64,000 bases of DNA from Anaerolineae bacterium (GCA_022822545.1 JAJEBE010000057.1:1-64000), one strand, 5' to 3'; shown: positions 24,956 through 34,048, numbered from the stretch's first letter. A program made the numbers and translations. Notes: a model not told the origin generated them from the sequence alone.

Positions 24956-25927
24956 GTGCAAGCCTCCCTAAAATCACAGCATACTCAGCCGGAGGCCACC
25001 TGGAAATCGCGATTTCAGGAGTGGTGGTTCCGCAATCGCGCCTTGATCGGCTTCGCCTTCATCTTTCCCTGGTTCGCCGGCTTCATCATCTTTGACGCGG
25101 CGCCCTTCATCTACAATTTATATTTGAGTTTCACCGATTATCAGATTGGCACGGTGGGAACACCTCCTTGGATAGGCTTCGAGAATTACATCAAGATCTT
25201 CACCGAGGACAAATTCTTCGGCAAGAGTATGTACAATACGGTCTACTACCTTGGCTTCAGCGTGCCCTTGCGCTTGATATTCGCTTTTCTCATCGCGCTG
25301 ATACTGAATCTGCGCGTGCGCGGGATGGAGCTTTATCGTACGCTCTTCTACGTGCCGTCGGTTGTGCCTCTGGTGGCGGCGACGGTGATCTTCGCCGGCT
25401 TTTTGAATACGCGTTATGGCTTTCTTAATCAGTTTCTCGTTTTAATTGGCGCCATGCCGGTGCGCTGGTTGTCTTCGCCCGATGCGATAAAGCCGTCGCT
25501 GATTCTGCTCAGCCTTTGGGGCTTCGGCGGGCAGATGATCATATTCCTGGCCGGCTTGCAGGGTATCCCCGAAGACCTGTACGAGGCAGCTGCGATCGAC
25601 GGCGGCACCGGTTGGCATCGGCTGCTCTATATCACTATCCCGTTGATGACGCCGACGATATTTTTCAATCTGCTATTGGGCTTGATCGGCGGCTTCCAGA
25701 TCTTCGAACAAGTCTTCATTTTGCTTGGCACTAATGGCGGTCCCTTGCAGGCTGGACTTGTCTATATGTTACATGTATATAACAAAGCCTTTCGAGACTT
25801 TGAGTTTGGCTATTCGGCCGCGCTTTCAGTCATTCTGTTTCTCATCATCTTTGTGTTGACGCTAATGCTCGTCTTCACCTCGAATCGCTGGGTGTTCTAT
25901 GGGGATGCTCAAGATGATGACGGCTAA
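24956..25927 (+). CDS. Sugar ABC transporter permease (MalF/UgpA type)
   Basis: A 323-residue permease with a GTG start. After a cytoplasmic lead the first helix (ALIGFAFIFPWFAGFIIFDAAPFIYNLYLSF) has the IFP...P...S pattern of this family. The coupling helix EDLYEAAAIDGGTGWHRLLYITIPLM (EAA motif) is intact, and six helices are visible in all. It pairs with the permease at 26062. The 134-base gap between the two permeases holds a piece of the repeat with TATGGCGGGCATCC (25950-25963), also found inside the E2 gene. Confidence 0.92.
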   Translation: MQASLKSQHTQPEATWKSRFQEWWFRNRALIGFAFIFPWFAGFIIFDAAPFIYNLYLSFTDYQIGTVGTPPWIGFENYIKIFTEDKFFGKSMYNTVYYLGFSVPLRLIFAFLIALILNLRVRGMELYRTLFYVPSVVPLVAATVIFAGFLNTRYGFLNQFLVLIGAMPVRWLSSPDAIKPSLILLSLWGFGGQMIIFLAGLQGIPEDLYEAAAIDGGTGWHRLLYITIPLMTPTIFFNLLLGLIGGFQIFEQVFILLGTNGGPLQAGLVYMLHVYNKAFRDFEFGYSAALSVILFLIIFVLTLMLVFTSNRWVFYGDAQDDDG

Positions 25928-25929
25928 AT

Positions 25930-25985
25930 CTACCCCTCCCACCATCTTTATGGCGGGCATCCAAAGCATTCGAGAGGAGGGCGGT
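25930..25985 (+). repeat. C/G-rich repeat with TATGGCGGGCATCC core
   Basis: The text CCCCTCCCACCATCTT, TATGGCGGGCATCC and GAGAGGAGGG matches in order the segment at 34330-34397 in the E2 gene. The CCGCCA / TGGCGG stem seen there is partly lost here. Confidence 0.6.
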
Positions 25986-26061
25986 GAGCGCGCATCGCGT
26001 AGAGCAAGCGATAATGCGACAAATATGGACGAGCCAAATATAGCGGTAAAGGTCTGGCGAT

Positions 26062-26916
26062 ATGATTGAAGATCCCAGAACCAAAATGGTTCGCTACATC
26101 GTTATTTATACGATCTTGACCGCAGGCGCGATCGTGATGATGGTGCCGCTATTCTGGACGGTCTCAACTTCGCTGAAAACGCGCGACAAGATCACCATTC
26201 GTCGGCTTGAGCTCATCCCGGATCCGGTAGCGTGGGAGAATTATCCCAAATTATTTGAGGCGCGCCCGATTTTGCAATACACGCGCAATACGATGGTCAT
26301 TGTGGTGGCGTCGCTGTTTGGCGCCTGGGTGCCCTGTACATTGGCCGGATACGCCTTCGCGCGGATTCCATTCCCGGGGCGGAATATCTTCTTCGGCATC
26401 TTGCTGGCGACGATGATGCTGCCTTATGTGGTGCGATTAATTCCCTTATTCTTGTTTTTCGATGAGATCGGCTGGACGCGCACCTTTGGTCCGCTGATCC
26501 TGCCGCGCCTGCTTGGGCACAATGCCTTCTATATCTTCTTGTACCGCCAGTTTTTCCGCGGCATACCGGAAGACATTTACGACTCGGCGCGCATTGACGG
26601 CTGCTCGGAGTTCGGCGTTTGGTGGCGGATCTTCATGCCGATGTCGCGTCCGGTGCTGGCGGCGGTATCGATCTTCGCCTTTTCCTTCGCCTGGAACGAC
26701 TTTCTGAATCCGCTTATCTACCTGGGTTCGAACAAGGAATTGTGGACTTTGGCGCTGGGCTTGAACGCTTTGCAGGGTTTTGAAGGCGAAGACAACAGCC
26801 TCAACCTGATTATGGTCTTTTCGATGCTGATGATCATTCCGATGCTGGTCGTCTTCTACTTTGGGCAGAAGCACCTCATCAGCGGCGTGACCGCGCAGGG
26901 CAGCCTAAAGGGGTAA
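26062..26916 (+). CDS. Sugar ABC transporter permease (MalG type)
   Basis: A 284-residue permease. The first helix is YIVIYTILTAGAIVMMVPLFWTVSTSLKT, the standard MalG opening. The coupling helix is EDIYDSARIDGCSEFGVWWRIFMPMSRPVL, and the C-terminus HLISGVTAQGSLKG is the family ending. The stop overlaps the start of the sulfatase by 1 base (TAATG), so transport and sulfatase are one unit. That link suggests that the imported sugar, or a glycan it comes from, is sulfated. Confidence 0.93.
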   Translation: MIEDPRTKMVRYIVIYTILTAGAIVMMVPLFWTVSTSLKTRDKITIRRLELIPDPVAWENYPKLFEARPILQYTRNTMVIVVASLFGAWVPCTLAGYAFARIPFPGRNIFFGILLATMMLPYVVRLIPLFLFFDEIGWTRTFGPLILPRLLGHNAFYIFLYRQFFRGIPEDIYDSARIDGCSEFGVWWRIFMPMSRPVLAAVSIFAFSFAWNDFLNPLIYLGSNKELWTLALGLNALQGFEGEDNSLNLIMVFSMLMIIPMLVVFYFGQKHLISGVTAQGSLKG

Positions 26917-28361
26917 TGCCCTTGAACCCAGCTGCTGACGGCAAACCCAACATCGTATACATCGTGCTCGATCAATGGCGCGGGGATTGCCTCAGCATCG
27001 CCGATAGCGCCCATCCTGCCCTCACGCCCCATTTTGACCAGATCGCCTGGGAGGGCATTTGGTACCGGCGCGCCTATGCCGATTGCCCGGTCTGCATGCC
27101 GCAGCGCGCGACTATGCTCACCGGTTTCACCGCGGGCCAGCACGGCATGCCTTACAATAATATGAGCGGTCCGCGCAGCCCTATCGCCAACGAGCGGAGC
27201 CTGCCCTTTCGTTTGACGCGCGAAGCCGGCTACCAGACCAAGGCGGTCGGCAAAATGCACTTCTACCCGGAGCGCGCTCGCTTCGGCTTTGAGCATATCA
27301 GCTTGCACCCCAACGATTATCTCAATTTCCTGGAAGACCAGGGCTATGGCGGCATGTATCGCGGCCACGGCTTGGGCGGCAATGAAGTCACCCCGGCGAT
27401 CAGCGCCCTGCCCGAGCGCTTGACGCATACACACTGGATCGTGGACGAAAGCATCCGCTTCCTGTCCCAGCGCGATCCGGAATGCCCCTTCATGCTCTGG
27501 ATGGTCTTCGAAGCGCCGCACAGCCCTTTCGATCCGCCGGAACCATACGACCGCTTCTACGATGATTACGAGATTCCCGAAGCCGTCATCGGCGACTGGG
27601 TTGGGGCGGAGGACGAACCGGCCGCCCTGGTCGCCGAGCGCGTCAGCAAAAAAGCCGACCGCCTGCCGCCGCAAGTCCTGCGCCGTTTGCGCCGGCATTA
27701 CTACGGGCAGATCACGCACATCGACTATACCTTGGGGCGCTTCTTCGGCGAGCTCAAACGTCAGGGACTTTACGACAACACTGTGATCGTCATCACCTCG
27801 GATCACGGCGAGCATCTGGGCGATCATCAACTTTACGGCAAATACACTTTCCTCGAATCATCGGCTCGCGTGCCCATCATCCTGCGCCTGCCCGATCATC
27901 ACGGCATATACAATCGCCGGGTAGACAGGCCGGCGCTGACGGCCGATATCGTGCCGACCTTGCTGAGTCTGGCCGGCCTAGAACCGGAACCGACAATGGA
28001 CGGCGTCTCTTTGCTCGATTTGCCCGAGGGCCGCGTCATCTACGGCGAGACGCGGCATTCCGTCTTCGCCACCGATGGCAGACTGAAGTATGTCTACTAC
28101 TTCGCTGGCGGCGCCGAGCAACTCTTCGATATCAGCGGCGACTCGGATGATCGCCATAATCTCGCCGGGCAAGCCGAGCACGCGGCGGCGCAAGCGGCGC
28201 TCAAGGCGGGTTTGGTCCGTTGTCTGGAGGCCAATCAACGCCCGGCTGTTGAAGCTGGCGAGCTCCTGGTCACGGATGCGGATCTGGACATTGCTGCCTT
28301 AAGGGCGCGCAATCCCTGGGCTTGGCGGGGGCCGCTGCGCTACGGGCAAGGCTACGATTAA
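26916..28361 (+). CDS. Sulfatase (Cys-type) in a sugar-transport operon
   Basis: A 481-residue sulfatase without a signal peptide. IVYIVLDQWRGDCLSIADSAHPALTPHFDQIA holds the first metal ligands, CPVCMPQRATMLTG the C-x-P-x-R motif for formylglycine formation, and ITSDHGEHLGDHQLYGKYTFLE the late ligands and active-site lysine. Translation is coupled to the MalG-type permease. Being cytoplasmic, it would desulfate an imported sugar rather than an outside polymer. Its stop TAA and the stop of the convergent VOC gene share the sequence TTAA, a 4-base overlap. Confidence 0.92.
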   Translation: MPLNPAADGKPNIVYIVLDQWRGDCLSIADSAHPALTPHFDQIAWEGIWYRRAYADCPVCMPQRATMLTGFTAGQHGMPYNNMSGPRSPIANERSLPFRLTREAGYQTKAVGKMHFYPERARFGFEHISLHPNDYLNFLEDQGYGGMYRGHGLGGNEVTPAISALPERLTHTHWIVDESIRFLSQRDPECPFMLWMVFEAPHSPFDPPEPYDRFYDDYEIPEAVIGDWVGAEDEPAALVAERVSKKADRLPPQVLRRLRRHYYGQITHIDYTLGRFFGELKRQGLYDNTVIVITSDHGEHLGDHQLYGKYTFLESSARVPIILRLPDHHGIYNRRVDRPALTADIVPTLLSLAGLEPEPTMDGVSLLDLPEGRVIYGETRHSVFATDGRLKYVYYFAGGAEQLFDISGDSDDRHNLAGQAEHAAAQAALKAGLVRCLEANQRPAVEAGELLVTDADLDIAALRARNPWAWRGPLRYGQGYD

Positions 28362-28774
28362 TCGAGCTTGGCTTGCGCTTGCAGGTAGTCCGCTTCAATC
28401 GTGGTAAATTCGATGATATTGCCGAAGGGATCGCGGCAGAAGAAACGGGGCCGGCCCGGGATTCCCTCGACATCGTAAGGCGCGTAACCGGCTTCGGACA
28501 ACTTTCCGCGTATTCCCGCCAAGTCATCGACGACGAGACAGAAGTGACGATTCGAGGGGTCGTCCAGCGGCTCTTCCAGAAACACATGCAATTCGGCGTC
28601 TTGACCAACCTGGAACCAGATCACATCCATGCCCCCCAAGCTGTCCGGCGGCGGGATCTCCTCCAAGCCCAGCAGGTCGCCGAAAAAGGCGCGGGCCGCG
28701 GCATCGCTGCCTGGCGGGCGGGGGATGCTCACATGTTGCAGTCTGGCTTTCATCGTATCTTCGCTCCAGTCCAT
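28358..28774 (-). CDS. Glyoxalase/VOC-superfamily protein
   Basis: A 138-residue single-module VOC protein. ARLQHVSIPRPPGSDAAARAFFGDLLGLEEIPPP is the first beta-alpha-beta unit, and HVFLEEPLDDPSNRHFCLVVDDLAGIRGKLSEAGY and RFFCRDPFGNIIEFTT the second, with likely metal ligands H (LQHV), H (RHFCLVV) and E (IIEFTT). The start at 28774 has AGGG nearby; ATG 28753 with GGAG is an alternative. Members include glyoxalases, dioxygenases and resistance proteins, so the reaction is open. It converges on the sulfatase. Confidence 0.87.
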   Translation of the reverse strand: MDWSEDTMKARLQHVSIPRPPGSDAAARAFFGDLLGLEEIPPPDSLGGMDVIWFQVGQDAELHVFLEEPLDDPSNRHFCLVVDDLAGIRGKLSEAGYAPYDVEGIPGRPRFFCRDPFGNIIEFTTIEADYLQAQAKLD

Positions 28775-28855
28775 TTGCTTCCCTGCCGCTATTGAACCGC
28801 AGTTTTCCGCTGTCTGACAGGTTCAGTCTCTTGTCAAAATGCGCCGACCTGCCCT

Positions 28856-28884
28856 TTGCCGCTGCTTTGCCCCTGCGTTAGAAT
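28856..28884 (+). promoter_or_regulatory. Promoter of the ribose-type transporter operon
   Basis: TTGCCG at 28856-28861, a 17-base spacer and TAGAAT at 28879-28884 (five of six). It stands 47 bases before the ATG of the binding-protein gene. Confidence 0.55.
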
Positions 28885-28931
28885 AGCCCTTATTCGCTTG
28901 AACCTCGATGGTAATGGAAACGGAGAATCTC

Positions 28932-29852
28932 ATGCGTAAATTCAGTCTTCTCTTAGTCATCTTGCTCTTGGCCGTCGCCGGCGTCGGCTTCGCGCAGGAT
29001 GCGCCGACGGTCGCCGTCATGACCCCCTTCCTCGCTCAGCCGGGCACGCAGATCATGGTGGAGAACTTTGAAGCATCCGCCATGGAAAAAGGCTGGAGCG
29101 TCAATGTCATCGACACCAACGAAGATATCGCCGCGCTGGTCAGCCGTATGGAAGATGTCGCCCTGCAAGGCGTTGACGCCATCGTCATCAATGTCGACCC
29201 CACCCAGATCGAGCCGGGCTTGCATGCCGCGGCTGATGCCGGCATCCCCGTCTTCGGTTTGGATTCGGGCGCGCATCCGCTGCTTGTCACCAATGTGACC
29301 AGCAATGGCTACACAATGGCGGCGGAAACGGCGACCTACGTGGTCGACCGTTTGAGTGGGGCGGGCAATGTCATCATGTTCATCTTCGAGCCTTACCCGC
29401 CGGTGCAGAAGCGCGGCGCTATCGCCCGCGCCATCTTCGAAAATACGCCCGATATCACGATCGCCGATGCCATCACGCCGAGCTTCGACAACGGTCCGCT
29501 GGAGGGCGCGCGCAATGCCATGGAAGCGGTGCTTCTGGCGCATCCGGACGCGGGCAGCATTTCGGCGGTTTGGGCGGCATGGGATGATCCGGCCCTGGGC
29601 GCATTGCAGGCGATCGAAGATGCCGGGCGCGCCGATGAAGGCATCGTCATCGTCGGCATCGACGCCACCGAGCAAGCGCGCGACGCGATTCTACGCGGCA
29701 GCAATTTCGAAGCGACGGTCGCTCAAGACTTCGCCGGCATGGCGCAGAAAGTCGCCGACCTGGTCGAATCCCACCTTGGCGGCGCGGATATCACGCAGGT
29801 CAATCATTATGTGCCCGCCAAGCTGGTCACACAAGCTGACCTCAGCGAATAA
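28932..29852 (+). CDS. Sugar ABC transporter substrate-binding protein (ribose/galactose type)
   Basis: A 306-residue binding protein of the LacI-like periplasmic class. The ATG at 28932 has GGAG at 28922-28925. The signal peptide is MRKFSLLLVILLLAVAGVGFAQD. PTVAVMTPFLAQPGTQIMVENFEASAMEKGWSVNVIDTNEDIAALVSRMEDVALQGVDAIVIN is the standard first half, with AWDDPALGALQAIEDAGR and GIVIVGIDATEQARDAI in the second lobe. It lacks the lipobox cysteine. Followed by a hairpin, then its ATPase, permease and a sugar kinase. Its ligand is likely a pentose, polyol or related sugar. Confidence 0.93.
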   Translation: MRKFSLLLVILLLAVAGVGFAQDAPTVAVMTPFLAQPGTQIMVENFEASAMEKGWSVNVIDTNEDIAALVSRMEDVALQGVDAIVINVDPTQIEPGLHAAADAGIPVFGLDSGAHPLLVTNVTSNGYTMAAETATYVVDRLSGAGNVIMFIFEPYPPVQKRGAIARAIFENTPDITIADAITPSFDNGPLEGARNAMEAVLLAHPDAGSISAVWAAWDDPALGALQAIEDAGRADEGIVIVGIDATEQARDAILRGSNFEATVAQDFAGMAQKVADLVESHLGGADITQVNHYVPAKLVTQADLSE

Positions 29853-29868
29853 GTCGCCTTGATTCTAG

Positions 29869-29892
29869 GCGGGGGTCGGAAAAGGCCCCCGC
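29869..29892 (+). other. Intergenic hairpin between binding protein and ATPase genes
   Basis: Nine-base arms GCGGGGGTC / GGCCCCCGC with loop GGAAAA (one G-U pair), 17 bases after the binding-protein stop. No T-run follows. It probably protects the upstream mRNA from 3' exonucleases or slows read-through. Confidence 0.7.
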
Positions 29893-29899
29893 TCCATCT

Positions 29900-31423
29900 A
29901 TGTCCGCGGCCGCGCTCTCGCTTGAAGTTCGCCACGCCAGCAAAGCCTATGGCGGCGTTCAGGCATTAGTCGACGCCGGCCTTGACCTGGTCGGTGGCGA
30001 AGTACACGGCTTGATCGGCGAAAATGGCGCGGGCAAGTCGACGCTGATCAAATTGCTGGCGGGCTTGGAAGCGCCCGACCGGATGACGGCGCGCTTGAAT
30101 GGCAGCGTCATTGAAATCGGCGATTCCGCCGCCGCTTATCGCCTGGGCTTGCGTTTCATCCATCAAGAGTTGAATATCGTGCCGGCGCTGAGCGTCGCCG
30201 AGAATCTTTTCATCAATAATCCGCTGCCCCGCTTCGGCGGCATTTTCATCGATTGGCGGGCGCTCTACCGCCGGGCGGGCCAAGCGCTGCATTCCCTGGG
30301 CATCCGCCATATCAATCCGCGGCGCCGAGCCTCGAGCTTGAGCGCGGGGGACGCCATGCTGGTCAAAATCGCCAGCGCCTTCATCGGCGAAGGGGATAGC
30401 GGCGAGCCGCGCATCATGATCATGGACGAGCCGACCGCCGCCCTGAACAGCGCCGAAGTCGCGCTGCTCTTTGATGTGATCGATCGCTTGCGCGCACGCG
30501 GCGACGCCCTGCTTTACGTCACGCATCGGCTTGATGAACTCTTCCGCATCGCGCAGCGGGTCACGGTCATGCGGGATGGCCGCATCATCAACAGCCGGGC
30601 CATCGCCGAGACCAGCACATCGGAACTGATTACTGAGATGACGGGGCGCAGCGTCGCCGACAGACGGGCTGGCGCGAGCGTCTCTTCTGACGAAGCCGCG
30701 CCTCGCTTGATTGTCCGCGGGCTGCGGACGGACGCGGTCGCCCAAGCCAGCTTCAGCTTGGCATCTGGCGAGATCCTGGGCATTGCGGGCTTGGTTGGGT
30801 CCGGGCGGACGGAATTGCTCCACGCCCTCCTCGGAATCGCTCCGCTTCTCGCCGGCAGCATTGAACTCGACGGACGGACCCTGCCAAGTTTGTCGCCGGC
30901 CAGAGCCTGGCAGCTTGGCATCGCTTATGTGCCGGAGGAACGGCGCTCGCAGGGGCTTTTCCTGGGGGATCGTGTCAGCCAGAATATCACGGTGCCGCAC
31001 CTTGACCGGCTCAGCCGGCTTAAGATGTTCTTGAAACGAGGCGAAGCCGATGCCCTGAGCCGGCGTTTGGGCGAGGCAGTCCGCCTCAAGAGCGCGGGCA
31101 TCGGGCAGCGGGCGCGACAACTGAGCGGCGGCAACCAGCAGAAGCTTCTCTTCGCGCGCGCCATCCTGGCGCAGCCACGCCTGATCCTGCTGGACGAGCC
31201 GACGCGCGGCGTCGATGTCGGCGCGAAATACGATATCTACCGCCTCATCCGCAGGCTGGCGGCGGATGGCGCAAGCATACTCATGGTCTCATCGGAATTG
31301 GACGAGCTCATTGCGCTCTGCGACCGCATCCTCCTTATGCGTAAGGGACGGGCGGCGGAGGACTTGCCGGCCGCCGGTTTGACGGAAAACGAGCTTCTCG
31401 AGCGCTGTTATGCTTTCGAGTAG
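29900..31423 (+). CDS. Sugar ABC transporter ATPase (RbsA/MglA type)
   Basis: A 507-residue double ATPase. The first half has Walker A GENGAGKST (near residue 41), the degenerate signature LSAGDAMLVKIASAF and Walker B IMIMDEPTAALN. The second half has GLVGSGRTELLHALLG, the signature LSGGNQQKLLFARAIL and LILLDEPTRGVDVGAKYDIY. The DPD-like joining and VPEERRSQGLF are family traits. It drives the importer with the binding protein at 28932 and the permease at 31433. One half usually binds ATP better than the other in this family; both look usable here. Confidence 0.93.
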   Translation: MSAAALSLEVRHASKAYGGVQALVDAGLDLVGGEVHGLIGENGAGKSTLIKLLAGLEAPDRMTARLNGSVIEIGDSAAAYRLGLRFIHQELNIVPALSVAENLFINNPLPRFGGIFIDWRALYRRAGQALHSLGIRHINPRRRASSLSAGDAMLVKIASAFIGEGDSGEPRIMIMDEPTAALNSAEVALLFDVIDRLRARGDALLYVTHRLDELFRIAQRVTVMRDGRIINSRAIAETSTSELITEMTGRSVADRRAGASVSSDEAAPRLIVRGLRTDAVAQASFSLASGEILGIAGLVGSGRTELLHALLGIAPLLAGSIELDGRTLPSLSPARAWQLGIAYVPEERRSQGLFLGDRVSQNITVPHLDRLSRLKMFLKRGEADALSRRLGEAVRLKSAGIGQRARQLSGGNQQKLLFARAILAQPRLILLDEPTRGVDVGAKYDIYRLIRRLAADGASILMVSSELDELIALCDRILLMRKGRAAEDLPAAGLTENELLERCYAFE

Positions 31424-31432
31424 GGCAGGAGA

Positions 31433-32494
31433 ATGAAGGATCGGGGATCGACGGAACCGGCCCGCGCCGCCTTCTCGCCGGAGCGCTTCCTGCGCCGTTA
31501 TGGCACCTTGGTCGGCTTCATTTTGATTGTGATCTTTTTCTGGACGCAGCGGCCGGGGACTTTCATGACCATCCCCAACTGGGTCAACATCACGCGGCAG
31601 ATGAGCATACTCGGCGTGGTCGCATTCACCATGACCATCGTCATGGTCACCGGCGACTTCGACCTCAGCATCGGCGCGCTGGCGAGCCTGGTCGGCATCG
31701 TGGCCGGGACGACTTTTCAAAACGACGGCGCGGTCGGGACCGCGGTGGCGCTGAGCCTGCTGGTCGGCGCGGCTGGTGGCTTGCTCAACGGAGTCTTGGT
31801 CGCCTATATCGGCATTTCTGCCTTTGTCGCCACGCTGGGCACATTGACCGTATTTCGTGGCCTGGCGCTGTATATCAGCGGCGGCGCTTCGATCTATGGG
31901 CGCGTTATACCGGCCGAGTTTTCCAGTTTTGGGCGCGGCGCCATCCCGCTCGGCAAAATCGGCGCGACCGACCTGGCCCTGCCCAACCTCACCATTCTGG
32001 CAATCCTCGCGCTCATTTTTGTTTTCATCATCCTCAATTACACGATTGTTGGCCGCCGCCTTTATGCCATCGGCGGCAATATGGAAGCGGCGCGCTTCGG
32101 CGGGATTCGCATCAATCGCCTGCGTCTGCTCAGCTTTGTCATCAGCGGGCTGGGCGCGGCGGTGGCGGGCTTGATGCTCTTCAGCCGCCTATCCACCGCG
32201 CACCCCACTCAAGGCGAAGGTTTGATGCTGCAAGCGATCGCCGCCGTCTTCCTCGGCATGACCCTGTCCGAAGAGAGCCAGCCCAATGTCGGCGGCACTC
32301 TGATCGGCGTGCTGATTCTTGGCGTGCTGGCGAACGGCCTGACGCAAATGCAAATTGACACTTACATCCAGCAAATATCCACCGGCGCTATCATTATCCT
32401 GGCAGTGACGCTGAGCAGCTTGTCGGGGCAGCAGCGGCATTACGGGCGCTGGCTGCGGCGCGCGTTAAGAAGGCTGCCGCGGGAGGGTGATTGA
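31433..32494 (+). CDS. Sugar ABC transporter permease (RbsC type)
   Basis: A 353-residue permease with eight to ten helices. AGGAG precedes the ATG. The signature segment GDFDLSIGALASLVGIVAG is the conserved cytoplasmic motif of RbsC-like permeases, and YAIGGNMEAARFGGIRINRLRLLSFVISGLGAAVAGL is the coupling region. LMLQAIAAVFLGMTLSEESQPNVGGTLIGVLILGVLANGL ends the core. Its stop overlaps the kinase start by 1 base (TGATG). Confidence 0.93.
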   Translation: MKDRGSTEPARAAFSPERFLRRYGTLVGFILIVIFFWTQRPGTFMTIPNWVNITRQMSILGVVAFTMTIVMVTGDFDLSIGALASLVGIVAGTTFQNDGAVGTAVALSLLVGAAGGLLNGVLVAYIGISAFVATLGTLTVFRGLALYISGGASIYGRVIPAEFSSFGRGAIPLGKIGATDLALPNLTILAILALIFVFIILNYTIVGRRLYAIGGNMEAARFGGIRINRLRLLSFVISGLGAAVAGLMLFSRLSTAHPTQGEGLMLQAIAAVFLGMTLSEESQPNVGGTLIGVLILGVLANGLTQMQIDTYIQQISTGAIIILAVTLSSLSGQQRHYGRWLRRALRRLPREGD

Positions 32495-33957
32495 TGGGCG
32501 CGCCCTGGCTCGTCATCGATATCGGCAGCAGCAGCGCGAAAGCGGCGCTTATCGCCGACGGCGCGATCCTGCAATCGGCCTCGGCCGCTTATGAGACACA
32601 GATCGGCGATGCCGGCCTGGTGGAACAGGAAGCGAATGACTGGTGGCAAGCGGTTGTGACGGTCTGCCGAGAACTGGCTGCGCCGAAGCAGCTCTCCGGC
32701 ATCGTTCTCACCGGGCAGATGCAAGATGTCATCTTGATCGACGAAGGGGCGAAGCCCGTGCGTCCGGTCATCCTCTACAGCGACGCCCGCGCCAAGAGCC
32801 AGATCGAGCGCGTCCATGAACGGGTCAGCCCTGCCGAGCTCATCGCCGTCACTGGCAATGAGCAAACCGCCGGCAGCCTTTTGGCAAAGCTGCATTGGCT
32901 GCGGGAGCATGAACCGGGGAGCATAAGCCGCGCCGCCCGGTTGCTTTTCGGCGGGGCCGATTTTATTGCCGCGCGCATGACGGGCGTTTGCGCCGCCGAT
33001 GCCACCACCGCCAGCACCACCGGCTTGTGGGATCTGCGCGCGCATAGATTGCTTGATGCGGCGTTGCTGCGGCGCTTGGAACTCGACTGGCTGAGCGCCT
33101 TGCTGCCCAAGGTGGTTCGCGGTGGAGAACAGATCGGCAACTTGACAACAGGCGCGGCTCAGGCGCTGGGCTTGCCGGCGGGCACGCCCGTCTATCTCGC
33201 GCCGGGCGACGCCGGGTCAGCCACGATTGGCGCGGGCTGTGGCGAGCCGGGCCCGGCTTATGCCTATGTTGGCACGAGCGGCTGGGTTGGTTTCACCGCT
33301 CGCGAAATCGGCGCGGCTTCCGCTGGCGCGCTCACATTGGCGCATCCCAAACACGATTATTTCGTGCAGGTTGTCCCGATGATGACCAGCGCCGGCAATT
33401 TGGACTGGCTGCAAGGTATTTTCTCGAGTCACAGCCATGACGACATTATCGCGGCCGCGCTGGCGCGGGCCCCGAGCGACTTGATATTCCTGCCGTATTT
33501 GCAGGGCGAGCGCGCGCCTTTCAACGATCCTTTGGCCCGCGGCGCTTTCATCGGCATCGCCGGCAGGACCGAAAAAGCCGATCTCTGGCGCGCTTTGCTG
33601 GAGGGCATCATCTTCGCTTATCGTCATACGCTCAGTGCGCTCGCGTCGCCCTTGCCCGGCAAGCTCACGCTGATCGGCGGCGGCGCGCGGAATGCCGGCT
33701 TGAATCAGCTTTTCGCGGACATTATCGGCCTGCCCGTACATCTGCCGCCAGCGGCGGAAAACGCCGGCCTGCATGGCGCCTTGCGCGCGGTCGAAGCGCG
33801 GCTCGGACTCACTTCGGATTACGCCATACCTCCGGCGCCGGATACGCAGATCCTGCAACCGAGCCCGCGCTATCAACATCATTTCAGGCGCAAATACCAA
33901 GTTTTCCTCGACGCCTATCAAGCGCTGAAACCCTTGTTCAAGCGACTGGCAAGCTAA
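32494..33957 (+). CDS. FGGY-family carbohydrate kinase (xylulokinase-like)
   Basis: A 487-residue sugar kinase. The ATG at 32494 follows GGGAGG at 32481-32486; a TTG one codon earlier is less likely. The N-terminal loop WLVIDIGSSSAKAALIADG binds phosphate, and GIVLTGQMQDVILID and the C-terminal LTLIGGGARNAGLNQLFADIIGLPVHLP complete the FGGY fold. Coupled to an RbsABC-like importer, it would phosphorylate the imported pentulose or polyol-derived ketose. It reads slightly shorter than most xylulokinases but has all blocks. Confidence 0.9.
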   Translation: MGAPWLVIDIGSSSAKAALIADGAILQSASAAYETQIGDAGLVEQEANDWWQAVVTVCRELAAPKQLSGIVLTGQMQDVILIDEGAKPVRPVILYSDARAKSQIERVHERVSPAELIAVTGNEQTAGSLLAKLHWLREHEPGSISRAARLLFGGADFIAARMTGVCAADATTASTTGLWDLRAHRLLDAALLRRLELDWLSALLPKVVRGGEQIGNLTTGAAQALGLPAGTPVYLAPGDAGSATIGAGCGEPGPAYAYVGTSGWVGFTAREIGAASAGALTLAHPKHDYFVQVVPMMTSAGNLDWLQGIFSSHSHDDIIAAALARAPSDLIFLPYLQGERAPFNDPLARGAFIGIAGRTEKADLWRALLEGIIFAYRHTLSALASPLPGKLTLIGGGARNAGLNQLFADIIGLPVHLPPAAENAGLHGALRAVEARLGLTSDYAIPPAPDTQILQPSPRYQHHFRRKYQVFLDAYQALKPLFKRLAS

Positions 33958-33985
33958 GGATTGACCGCCGCCACACTTGCCTGCC

Positions 33986-34014
33986 TTGACACAAACGCCG
34001 CGCCGCGCTATTAT
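33986..34014 (+). promoter_or_regulatory. Strong sigma-70-type promoter of the E2/E1/regulator operon
   Basis: TTGACA at 33986-33991, a 17-base spacer and TATTAT at 34009-34014 (five of six). Transcription would start near 34021, inside the first of two palindromic sites, which fits repressor control. Confidence 0.75.
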
Positions 34015-34015
34015 T

Positions 34016-34048
34016 CGTGTAATTGTACTAAAGCTGTGCAATTGCACA
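34016..34048 (+). promoter_or_regulatory. Paired palindromic operator
   Basis: The second site, TGTGCAATTGCACA at 34035-34048, is a perfect 14-base palindrome. The first, CGTGTAATTGTACT at 34016-34029, matches it at 10 of 14 positions. Centres are 19 bases apart, close to two helical turns, and both sites lie between the -10 box and the ribosome site (GGGAG at 34060-34064). The SorC/DeoR-type regulator encoded at 37883 in the same operon is the obvious candidate to bind here. Confidence 0.65.

Noticed and set aside
23448-24977. Long antisense open frame (509 codons) over the sugar binding-protein gene
   Set aside because: It mirrors the real gene in a high-GC, third-position-biased sequence; the product is Val/Gly/Arg/His-rich with no family pattern.
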